From Peptoclostridium acidaminophilum DSM 3953 (GTDB lineage: Bacteria > Bacillota > Clostridia > Peptostreptococcales > Peptostreptococcaceae): 64,000 nt of DNA. The stretch is from assembly GCF_000597865.1 (NCBI RefSeq), contig NZ_CP007452.1:248001-312000 (forward strand). Reading direction: 5' to 3'. Positions 26,421-33,079 of this stretch are shown piece after piece. The position numbers were made by a program, and so were the translations under genes. Under the pieces are notes generated by a model, which was not told the DNA's origin, searched no databases, and saw only the letters and a program-made list of their open reading frames with translations. The stretch's first letter is position 1, and each line of letters starts with the position of its first letter.

Positions 26421-27914
26421 ATGAGTTCTACTTTCTTTGGATTCAACATAGCAAGATCGGGACTTTTCACGGCGCAAAGATCGCTCGACGTTTCAAGCCA
26501 CAACATAGCCAACGCAGAGACGGCGGGCTACACAAGGCAAAGGGTCGACGCCGTGCAGGAGGACCCGCTCAAATATCCCGGAACAATGATGGGGGCTGGC
26601 GTAACTACAGAAGCTGTAAAGCAGATAAGGAATGACTTTCTCGACATTAAGTTCAGGTATGAGAACATGGTGTACGGTGAATCATCGTTCAGGTTCGACT
26701 CGCTTTCCGAGGTAGAGGCCATAATGAACGAGCCCAGCGACAGCGGCATAAGGACTGTAATGGACGATTTCTTCAATTCACTCCAGGAGCTTTCAAAAGA
26801 CCCTTCATCCCTTACAGCCAGAGCTGTAGTGAGGGAGAGGGCGCACTCGCTTACATACACAATAAGCCACATGTACGACCAGTTCGAGAAGATGGTAAAG
26901 GACACCGACTTTGCAGTCAAGACGACAGTCGATGAGATAAACATGTACGCCAGCGACATAGCCAGTATAAACGACCAGATATTCAGGGCTGAGCTGGGTG
27001 GAGTCAAGGCCAACGACCTGCGCGATCGTAGAAACCTGCTCATAGACAAGCTCTCGAGCCTTGTGGGAGTCGAGGTTGTGGAGGTTTCCGAGAGCACAGG
27101 CTCGAGTGCATTCGAGAGCAAGAAGATGAACATACTCATAAACGGCAACATGCTCGTATCCCATGACAAGGTCAACAAGCTAGTGGCGGACGAGCAGATA
27201 GACCACCCTGCGGGAATCGCCGATATATCTGTAAGACAAGTCAAATTCAGCACGGGAGATCCGCTTAACGTAGATGCAATAAGCGGCAAGCTCAAAGCCG
27301 AGCTTGACATAAGAGACAACGCCAGCGAGGGAGCAAGAAAAGGCGTGTCTTTCTACATGAAAAAGCTGGATGAGTTTGTAAAGACGTTCGCAGAGCAGAT
27401 AAACGGAGTACACATGGCAGGATACGGGCTGGATGCAGCGACTACTGGCATAGCGTTCTTCGAAGCTGAATCGGGCGGGGACATTACAGCCAAGAACATA
27501 ACGCTCTCAAAGAAGATTGAAGAGGACCTTGATAATATCGCTGCCGCAGGAATAGAGGATGACGCCACAGTAGGCAAAGGCCTTGCCGGTGACAACTCCA
27601 ATATACTCGAAATAGCAGAGCTAAGACACAAGAACGACATGTTTATGTGGGGAACACCAGACGATTTCGTCAAATCGCTAGTAGCCAACTTGGGAGTTGA
27701 TGCCCAGGACGCCAAGAGGACAATGAACAACCAGGAAGTCCTCACACAACAGATAGAAACCCAGAGACAGTCAATCTCAGGCGTGTCCCTCGACGAAGAA
27801 ATGACAAACGTCGTAAGATTCCAGCATGCATACAACGCATCAGCAAGAATGATAACAACACTCGATGAAATGATAGACGTAATAGTCAACAGAATGGGAC
27901 GAGTAGGATTATAA
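26421..27914 (+). CDS. flgK: Hook-associated protein FlgK (HAP1)
   Basis: 497 residues from ATG 26421 (AGGAGG 9 nt upstream; the frame is open further but that part overlaps flgN). The N-terminus FGFNIARSGLFTAQRSLDVSSHNIANAETAGYTRQRV and the C-terminus SLDEEMTNVVRFQHAYNASARMITTLDEMIDVIVNRMG are diagnostic. Forms the first of two rings joining hook and filament; exported with FlgN's help. Confidence 0.95.
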   Translation: MSSTFFGFNIARSGLFTAQRSLDVSSHNIANAETAGYTRQRVDAVQEDPLKYPGTMMGAGVTTEAVKQIRNDFLDIKFRYENMVYGESSFRFDSLSEVEAIMNEPSDSGIRTVMDDFFNSLQELSKDPSSLTARAVVRERAHSLTYTISHMYDQFEKMVKDTDFAVKTTVDEINMYASDIASINDQIFRAELGGVKANDLRDRRNLLIDKLSSLVGVEVVEVSESTGSSAFESKKMNILINGNMLVSHDKVNKLVADEQIDHPAGIADISVRQVKFSTGDPLNVDAISGKLKAELDIRDNASEGARKGVSFYMKKLDEFVKTFAEQINGVHMAGYGLDAATTGIAFFEAESGGDITAKNITLSKKIEEDLDNIAAAGIEDDATVGKGLAGDNSNILEIAELRHKNDMFMWGTPDDFVKSLVANLGVDAQDAKRTMNNQEVLTQQIETQRQSISGVSLDEEMTNVVRFQHAYNASARMITTLDEMIDVIVNRMGRVGL

Positions 27915-27979
27915 CTATGTGTTTTGAATTTGGTTTTTTCAACGTATTCGAATGCTTTACGGGGTTTTAACATAAGGCT

Positions 27980-28142
27980 GACAAACAAAGACGAACGAAA
28001 TTTGTTGATAATGCAGCAGAAAAAGCATCTGAATAATATTTGATAATCCGATAGAATTTTGAGTGTCTGAGCGAAGCGAGTTCTCAAAATTCCGGATTTC
28101 AAATAAATTATGAAGATAGATTTTTTCTGCATTATCAAAGAT
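27980..28142. repeat. Long imperfect palindromic repeat (copy D) between flgK and flgL
   Basis: Outer arms TTGATAATGCAG / CTGCATTATCAA, with further interrupted pairing inward (TTTGATAATCCG / CGGATTTCAAA) to a central hairpin with the core TCTGAGCGAAGCGAG at about 28065-28081. The arms differ from copies A and B; the core is shared. It separates two genes that are normally tightly linked. Confidence 0.7.
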
Positions 28143-28182
28143 GAGAGAGTTTTAATTGAAAGCCATTGAAAGGAGGAACAAC

Positions 28183-29130
28183 ATGAGAATAACTAATGGT
28201 ATGATGGTCAGCCGCATGATGCTCAACATGAACAACAACCTCAGAAACATGGACAAAGAACAAAACGACCTCTCCACAGGAGTCAAAATACACAGACCCT
28301 CAGACGATCCTGTGCTTGTCGCAAGGTCGCTTAAAATACATACAGACATAGCCGAGAACGAGCAGTTCACAAGGAACGTAGACGATGCATATTCGTGGCT
28401 TGATAAGACAGAAACATCACTCAAGGAGCTTAACAACGTACTTCAAAGAGTGAGGGAACTTTCAGTTCAGGCTGCTAACGGCGTGCTCAACGCAGAGGAC
28501 ACCCAGAAAATACAGTCTGAAGTTGAGCAGCTAAAGGAGCACATGGTTAAGATAGGTAATGATACGTACATAGGAAGGCATATATTCTCAGGGTTCAAGA
28601 CGGATGAGAAGTATTTGAATGATGACGGAACTGTAAGCCTAAAAGATATCGGAGGCCAGAAGATAGAGTATCAAGTGGGGGTGTCGGCAAAAACCACAGT
28701 TAACGTTACGGGTGAGCAGGTTTTTGGAACGCTTGTGGATGTAGTAGATGAAAGTGGGAATGCTGTTGTAGATGGTGATGGTAATCCGATTAAAAAGAAT
28801 GAAATGTTTAAAACTATGGATGATCTAATAGGTGCAATGAAAAACGGTGACAGCAGTAAGGTCTCAAATCTCCTCGGGGATTTGGACAAGAACATAGAAA
28901 ACCTGTTGCAGGTGCGCGGTGAAGTCGGAGCTAAGATGAACACCGTGGAAGTCATTAAGGACAGGGCAGAGGAAATGACACTTAACTTCACAAGCCTGCT
29001 TTCAAAAACAGAGGACACAGACATGGGCGAAGCTGTGATGAAGCTCAACATACTTGAGTCCGTATACAAGGCTTCTCTGTCAATAGGAGCAAGAGTTATC
29101 CAGCCTACGCTTGTGGACTTTCTAAGATAG
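28183..29130 (+). CDS. flgL: Hook-associated protein FlgL (HAP3)
   Basis: 315 residues from ATG 28183 (AAGGAGG upstream). Flagellin-like N-terminus MRITNGMMVSRMMLNMNNNL...STGVKIHRPSDDPV and C-terminus LNILESVYKASLSIGARVIQPTLVDFLR. The second junction protein between FlgK and the filament. The central domain has a Gly/Asp-rich VDESGNAVVDGDGNP segment. Follows flgK after a repeat-filled 268-nt gap. Confidence 0.93.
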   Translation: MRITNGMMVSRMMLNMNNNLRNMDKEQNDLSTGVKIHRPSDDPVLVARSLKIHTDIAENEQFTRNVDDAYSWLDKTETSLKELNNVLQRVRELSVQAANGVLNAEDTQKIQSEVEQLKEHMVKIGNDTYIGRHIFSGFKTDEKYLNDDGTVSLKDIGGQKIEYQVGVSAKTTVNVTGEQVFGTLVDVVDESGNAVVDGDGNPIKKNEMFKTMDDLIGAMKNGDSSKVSNLLGDLDKNIENLLQVRGEVGAKMNTVEVIKDRAEEMTLNFTSLLSKTEDTDMGEAVMKLNILESVYKASLSIGARVIQPTLVDFLR

Positions 29131-29178
29131 CATAATAAATAAAAAAAACAAAACTGCGCTCTGAAAGAGGTGTTTTAA

Positions 29179-29604
29179 TTGAAACTGAACACGACGAATT
29201 TCGGTGAGATAAATATAGACGAAAGTGCGCTAATCAATTTCGAAGAAGGAATCCCCGGCTTCGAGAACGTAAGAAGATTCGCACTGCTGCAGGATGATGA
29301 AATGATTGTAGACTGGCTTCAGGGAATAGACGAGGATATAGCATTCCCTGTGATCAATCCTTTTGCTGTAAAGGAAGATTACGAGTTCAAGATACCAGAT
29401 GCGGACATAAAGAAACTGAACATTGAAAATCAGGAGGATTTGCTTATTTATTCGATAGTTGTGATACCTGACGATATAAAGCAGATAAGGACAAATCTTC
29501 AGGCTCCTATAATAATAAATGCTAAAATAAAGCTTGGGAAGCAAATAATACTCGATGACAGATATCCTCTAAGATATGAGTTCTATGAAAAGGTGGGCGT
29601 ATAG
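29179..29604 (+). CDS. fliW: Flagellar assembly factor FliW
   Basis: 141 residues. The start is TTG 29179 with AAAGAGGTG upstream. Family features: FEEGIPGFENVRRFALLQ near the N-terminus and LLIYSIVVIPDDIKQIRTNLQAPIIIN in the C-terminal half. FliW binds CsrA and flagellin, releasing CsrA repression of flagellin translation when unexported flagellin is scarce. One base separates its stop from the csrA start, so both partners are made together directly ahead of hag. Confidence 0.94.
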   Translation: MKLNTTNFGEINIDESALINFEEGIPGFENVRRFALLQDDEMIVDWLQGIDEDIAFPVINPFAVKEDYEFKIPDADIKKLNIENQEDLLIYSIVVIPDDIKQIRTNLQAPIIINAKIKLGKQIILDDRYPLRYEFYEKVGV

Positions 29605-29605
29605 T

Positions 29606-29836
29606 ATGCTGGTGCTCACAAGGAAAAAGGGAGAGAGTCTGCTCATAGGTGAAGGCGTTGAGATAACCATAGTTGATATTTCGGAAGGCAAGGTTAGGAT
29701 AGCCATAGACGCTCCAAAGGAAGTACAGATAATTAGAAGCGAAGTTAAAAAGGGCGTAGAGGACGAAAACAAGAGCGCCACAAGGGGAGCTGCAATTGAC
29801 CAGTTGAAAAAATTGAAAAAAACAAGCAAAAAATAA
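29606..29836 (+). CDS. csrA: Carbon storage regulator CsrA
   Basis: 76 residues from ATG 29606, where the canonical MLVLTRKKGESLLIG begins. RNA-binding homodimer that blocks ribosome access to GGA-containing hairpins; in Firmicutes its main target is the hag leader. Residues 1-50 are the conserved fold (VEITIVDISEGKVRIAIDAPKEVQIIRSEV); the tail is Lys-rich. Partner of FliW. Confidence 0.95.
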   Translation: MLVLTRKKGESLLIGEGVEITIVDISEGKVRIAIDAPKEVQIIRSEVKKGVEDENKSATRGAAIDQLKKLKKTSKK

Positions 29837-29846
29837 CAAAAAAGTC

Positions 29847-29873
29847 TAAAGTCTTTTCAGACTTTGACGATAA
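29847..29873 (+). promoter_or_regulatory. Sigma-28 (SigD) type promoter of hag
   Basis: TAAA at 29847-29850, a 15-nt spacer, then GACGATAA at 29866-29873. The same stretch also forms an AAAGTC / GACTTT hairpin just after csrA, so a weak terminator and the promoter overlap. Confidence 0.75.
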
Positions 29874-29950
29874 ATAAGTCAAGAGTGAAAAAGGCAGGAT
29901 AGCAAAAGAGGCCTCTTGCGATCCTGGTTGATTTCATCTTAATAAATTAT

Positions 29951-29983
29951 TGGCATGGATGCCTATATAAATTCAAGGAGGAA
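29951..29983 (+). promoter_or_regulatory. Predicted CsrA-binding sites in the hag leader
   Basis: A small hairpin GGCA-TGGA-TGCC (29952-29963) presents GGA in its loop and reads CATGGATG, close to the CsrA consensus CARGGATG. A second GGA lies in the Shine-Dalgarno AAGGAGGAA (29975-29983). This two-site layout is that of B. subtilis hag. A larger hairpin with CAGGAT / ATCCTG arms lies upstream at 29895-29926. Confidence 0.6.
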
Positions 29984-29990
29984 TTTTATT

Positions 29991-31454
29991 ATGATTATCA
30001 ACCACAATATGAATGCACAGAATGCACACAGAATGATGATGGGCAATACAGTTAATGCTGGCAAATCAATGGAGAAGCTTTCATCAGGTCTTAGAATAAA
30101 CAAAGCTGGAGACGATGCGGCAGGTCTTGCTATATCAGAAAAAATGAGAGGCCAAATCAGAGGTCTTGACCAAGCTTCAAGAAACTCACAGGATGGTATT
30201 TCTCTTATACAAACGGCAGAAGGTGCACTCAATGAGACTCATTCAATTCTTCAAAGAATGAGAGAACTTGCAGTTCAATCGGCAACAGATACTAATACTT
30301 CTGATGACAGGAGTAAGATTCAAGGTGAAGTTGACCAATTAGCAAAAGAAATTACTAGAATTTCAAACACAACTGAATTCAACACTCAAAACTTAATGGC
30401 GGGTGGACTAAATAATACATTCCAAATTGGTGCTAATAAGGATCAAAATGTTAATCTAACAATAGGTGCTATGGATGCATCCAGTCTAGGTGTAGCTGGA
30501 CAAGTTGTTTCTCAGGGTGCAACTACAGCAGTTGGTGGAGTTTCAACTACGACTCGTGTAGGTACAGGCTTAACGGCTCAAACTTATAAGCTAGCAACAA
30601 CAGCGACTGCAGCAACGACAGCGGCTAATGCAACAACAGCGGCAGGCACGACTGGCGGAGCGAATACTATAGGTACAATTGGTGGAGCTTACACTGGATC
30701 AGCTGATGCTCAGTTAAGAATAAAAATTGATTCAATTGATGGTTCTGATATTCCAACAGCTGTTAGTGTTTCATTTGATGGTGGGACAACGTTTGGTTCA
30801 TCGACTGCATATTCAGCTGGAATGAATGTAGGTAATGGATTAACATGGACAGCAGGTGCTGGAACATACGTTGCTGGCAATACTGTTTCTACAACATTTA
30901 CGGCTGCTTCATATACACTTCAGCTTAAAACAGCTGGGGGTGCAGATGTAGGTTCCGCGGTAACTGTTAACAACGCACAAACTGCAGCCACAATTGGAGA
31001 TTCAACAATTGATGCTACTATGGATGTTTCGTTTACAGCCGGTGGCATTTCAACTGCAGCAGCAGCTGATTTTCAAGTGGTTTCTACAGCATCTTCTACG
31101 GCGGCTGTAACGTCAAATGGAGTTGTAACACAAGCAGCTGATACTAAAGCGGGAATAAGTGTAGCTTCTCAAGGATCAGCGAATAGTGCTATCGAAACAA
31201 TCGATAATGCTATTAAAACTGTTTCAGAAGAAAGAAGTAAGCTCGGTGCATACCAAAATAGGTTGGAGCACACTATAGCAAACCTTGGAACATCTTCTGA
31301 AAACCTAACAGCAGCTGAATCAAGAATAAGAGACGTAGACATGGCTAAAGAAATGATGAACTTCTCTAAGAACAACATTCTTAGCCAAGCTGCTCAAGCT
31401 ATGCTGGCTCAAGCAAATAGCCAACCACAGGGAGTTTTACAGCTTCTAAGGTAA
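29991..31454 (+). CDS. hag: Flagellin (gene interrupted by a group I intron; colinear frame shown)
   Basis: Major flagellin, 487 residues. ATG 29991 follows AAGGAGG. The N-terminal D0/D1 domain starts MIINHNMNAQNAHRMM and contains LSSGLRINKAGDDAAGLAISEKM; the centre (about 170-395) is an Ala/Thr/Gly-rich variable domain; the C-terminal D1/D0 contains RSKLGAYQNRLEHT and SQAAQAMLAQAN. A group I intron begins at 31410. Without splicing, translation continues into the intron and ends at TAA 31452-31454 after QANSQPQGVLQLLR. After splicing, the last 15 codons come from 31772-31816 and give QANQQPQGVLQLLR. Both products have 487 residues and differ only at residue 477 (Ser or Gln). Controlled by a sigma-28-type promoter and probably CsrA-FliW. 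Confidence 0.95.
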   Translation: MIINHNMNAQNAHRMMMGNTVNAGKSMEKLSSGLRINKAGDDAAGLAISEKMRGQIRGLDQASRNSQDGISLIQTAEGALNETHSILQRMRELAVQSATDTNTSDDRSKIQGEVDQLAKEITRISNTTEFNTQNLMAGGLNNTFQIGANKDQNVNLTIGAMDASSLGVAGQVVSQGATTAVGGVSTTTRVGTGLTAQTYKLATTATAATTAANATTAAGTTGGANTIGTIGGAYTGSADAQLRIKIDSIDGSDIPTAVSVSFDGGTTFGSSTAYSAGMNVGNGLTWTAGAGTYVAGNTVSTTFTAASYTLQLKTAGGADVGSAVTVNNAQTAATIGDSTIDATMDVSFTAGGISTAAAADFQVVSTASSTAAVTSNGVVTQAADTKAGISVASQGSANSAIETIDNAIKTVSEERSKLGAYQNRLEHTIANLGTSSENLTAAESRIRDVDMAKEMMNFSKNNILSQAAQAMLAQANSQPQGVLQLLR

Positions 31455-31771
31455 CTATTTGAGGGTCCATTAGGGAGAAATCCCTAATGCAAATCGGGTG
31501 AATTGCTGGAACTCCCTTAGAGCCATTCTTCCTACAACATAACCGGAAACGGTAGGTGTGAAAGGTTGAAAAAAGAATGGATTGGATAATCAGCAGCCAA
31601 GCTCCTGTGCCGAAAGGCTGGAGAAGGTTCAACGACTAAGACGTACCACCTAAAGCTTATGCCATGGTGATGAGGTCTGTAGGAAGTGAGGTCTTCCGAA
31701 GTGCCCGACAACCAAGAATGTTTTGGTTGAAGATATAGTCTGGCAATTACTGAAAGGTAATTGATGGTCCG
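31410..31771 (+). ncRNA. Group I self-splicing intron in hag
   Basis: 362 nt. Core elements in order: P2 hairpin CATTAGGG / CCCTAATG (31468-31489), P3 GGGTG / CACCT (31496 and 31647), P4 TGCTG / CAGCA (31504 and 31591), P5 CCATTCTT / AAGAATGG (31523 and 31573), P6 GCTCC / GGAG (31601 and 31620), the R element GTTCAACGACTA (31627-31638), the S element AAGATATAGTC (31730-31740) giving P7 GACT / AGTC, and P9 CAATTAC / GTAATTG (31744-31763). P1 is proposed as exon GGCT (31406-31409) with GGTC (31464-31467), extended by CAAATAG / CTATTTG (31414 and 31455). The terminal G is 31771. Boundaries rest on exact restoration of the flagellin C-terminus; no intron-internal protein gene exists. Confidence 0.9.
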
Positions 31772-31816
31772 CAAGCAAACCAACAACCTCAAGGAGTTCT
31801 TCAACTTCTAAGATAA
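31772..31816 (+). other. hag: 3' exon of hag
   Basis: Fifteen codons, CAA to TAA, encoding QANQQPQGVLQLLR and a stop, in frame with the 5' exon ending GCT at 31409. Compared with the intron's own first 15 codons (31410-31454), nearly all differences are at silent positions. Confidence 0.88.
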
Positions 31817-31840
31817 TAGCCGCAACAAAACAAAATAGCC

Positions 31841-31946
31841 GTGCCTGACACGAGCTTATGAACTTATTGGAGAATCAGTCTTTCGGGACTGATTCTTTTT
31901 TCGCCGGAGAACTATTCCTTAAAAATATATTTTAGGAATAGTAATT
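31841..31946 (+). repeat. Flagellin 3'-flank repeat, copy R1, with hag terminator
   Basis: TGCCTGACACGAGCTTATGAACTT is followed by the terminator AGAATCAGTC / GACTGATTCT with T-run (31871-31901) and a second hairpin ACTATTCCT / AGGAATAGT (31912-31946). Related copies lie at 38702, 45066, 45149, 47582/49533, 50567 and 58308. The copy at 49533-49643 contains both hairpins. Confidence 0.7.
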
Positions 31947-31959
31947 GCATCTGTGAAAG

Positions 31960-32796
31960 CTATAACTCCTCATTTTTTCTCATGCGTCTTATCTTGTCGA
32001 CAATGCCCCAGTAGGGTCTGTTAAGCATGGCGGCAATTTCCTTATCGGTAAATTTCTCTTTTTTCATTCTTTGTATGGTGAGTTCATCATTTTTTGAATA
32101 TGAATTATCCTCAATGTCGAAAGAAGCGACAGTTATATTTTTGTTTGGATATTTGCCTTCAAGCCGATCCTGATTGATTATGAGCCTTTCCTTGACATCC
32201 ACCTTGTATTTCATACAGTCGATTTCATCTACATATGGCTTTACCAGGGTTATGAATCGCATAAGTTCATTCCGTTTGCTTATTTGAAGAATGAAGTTCT
32301 TGCCGTCAGGCCTGTTTTTCAATGAGAATTCTATATCGAATGTTGACTTTATGTGATCGCAAAGTATTATGTTTTCCTCCTTTGAAAAACAGAGGGAGTA
32401 AATCAGGACCTGCGGGAATATGTAAATCCCATTTTTTCTTGATGTGGATGAATTAATAACAAGGCTGCCATCATCCATATATAGGCATGCAAGCCCTATT
32501 GGATGATCCAGGAGCTTTATATTTTCATGGGTTATTGTCTTTATCCTGTCTTGATAATATAGCTTGTAAAGCTCTGTGAATATTTCGCTCGATGGAGAAG
32601 ACAGCTTTCCGTATTTGCCGCCAGTGCTGAATTTGAATCCCAAATTGGCAAGTTTGGTTGCTTTCCATTTCCGGTACTCTATCTGGCTATCTCCGCCATG
32701 TTCCCTATAGTGCGCATTCTTGCTGCGGCCATAAAGAGCAAGACTACCATCGCCAAGAAGGCTGCCGACTATTATGTTTCTTTCGATCTGATTCAC
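31960..32796 (-). CDS. LAGLIDADG homing endonuclease
   Basis: 278 residues from GTG at complement 32796, chosen because GGAGGTG precedes it by 5 nt. Two LAGLIDADG helices are visible: NIIVGSLLGDGSL near the N-terminus and GLACLYMDDGSL about 100 residues later, each with the catalytic-type acidic residue, so it is a single-chain monomeric type. The C-terminal ~45 residues (NDELTIQRMKKEKFTDKEIAAMLNRP) form an extra helix-turn-helix. It stands outside the hag intron, 143 nt past the 3' exon and on the opposite strand. It may drive homing of the intron or of the locus, or be an independent selfish gene. Confidence 0.88.
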   Translation of the reverse strand: MNQIERNIIVGSLLGDGSLALYGRSKNAHYREHGGDSQIEYRKWKATKLANLGFKFSTGGKYGKLSSPSSEIFTELYKLYYQDRIKTITHENIKLLDHPIGLACLYMDDGSLVINSSTSRKNGIYIFPQVLIYSLCFSKEENIILCDHIKSTFDIEFSLKNRPDGKNFILQISKRNELMRFITLVKPYVDEIDCMKYKVDVKERLIINQDRLEGKYPNKNITVASFDIEDNSYSKNDELTIQRMKKEKFTDKEIAAMLNRPYWGIVDKIRRMRKNEEL

Positions 32797-32837
32797 ATAA
32801 TCACCTCCCACTCAAGAACAAGCGTTCTGTTGCTTAT

Positions 32838-32866
32838 AGTATAGTACTTTTCCAATAACTAGGCAA
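32838..32866 (-). promoter_or_regulatory. Probable promoter of the homing endonuclease gene
   Basis: On the minus strand TTGCCT, a 17-nt spacer and TATACT, about 40 nt before the GTG start. Confidence 0.5.
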
Positions 32867-32972
32867 TACAAGAATAATTTTAATCAAATATATGCTATAG
32901 GCATAATATATAAGGCTGTTTGTCGAAATTTCTGAATATATGTAAAAAATAATCCGCTTATTGCACATTATA

Positions 32973-33002
32973 TTAACAGAGACTTAAGACCTATGATATA
33001 AT
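32973..33002 (+). promoter_or_regulatory. Probable sigma-A promoter of the vWA-flagellin gene
   Basis: TTAACA, an 18-nt spacer and perfect TATAAT at 32997-33002. No sigma-28-like TAAA-N15-GCCGATAT is seen, unlike at hag. Confidence 0.5.
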
Positions 33003-33025
33003 TAGTAGGCGAGACACATAAATGG

Positions 33026-33055
33026 GGCTGAATGGATATACATATAAAATCAGCC
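33026..33055 (+). promoter_or_regulatory. Leader hairpin with GGA in loop, candidate CsrA site
   Basis: GGCTGA / TCAGCC stem with an 18-nt loop containing ATGGAT; 25 nt before the second flagellin start, whose Shine-Dalgarno (AAAGGGG) lies at 33066-33073. Confidence 0.4.
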
Positions 33056-33079
33056 GGCAACATGCGAAAGGGGCAGACA

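Noticed and set aside
30550-31160. Repetitive Ala/Thr-coding stretch as a CRISPR or tandem repeat
   Set aside because: It is the low-complexity variable domain of flagellin; no regular repeat-spacer spacing exists. No CRISPR array was seen anywhere in the window.
31532-31804. Minus-strand open frame inside the group I intron as an intron-encoded protein
   Set aside because: It is a shadow of the structured intron RNA, with no ribosome site and no endonuclease motif.
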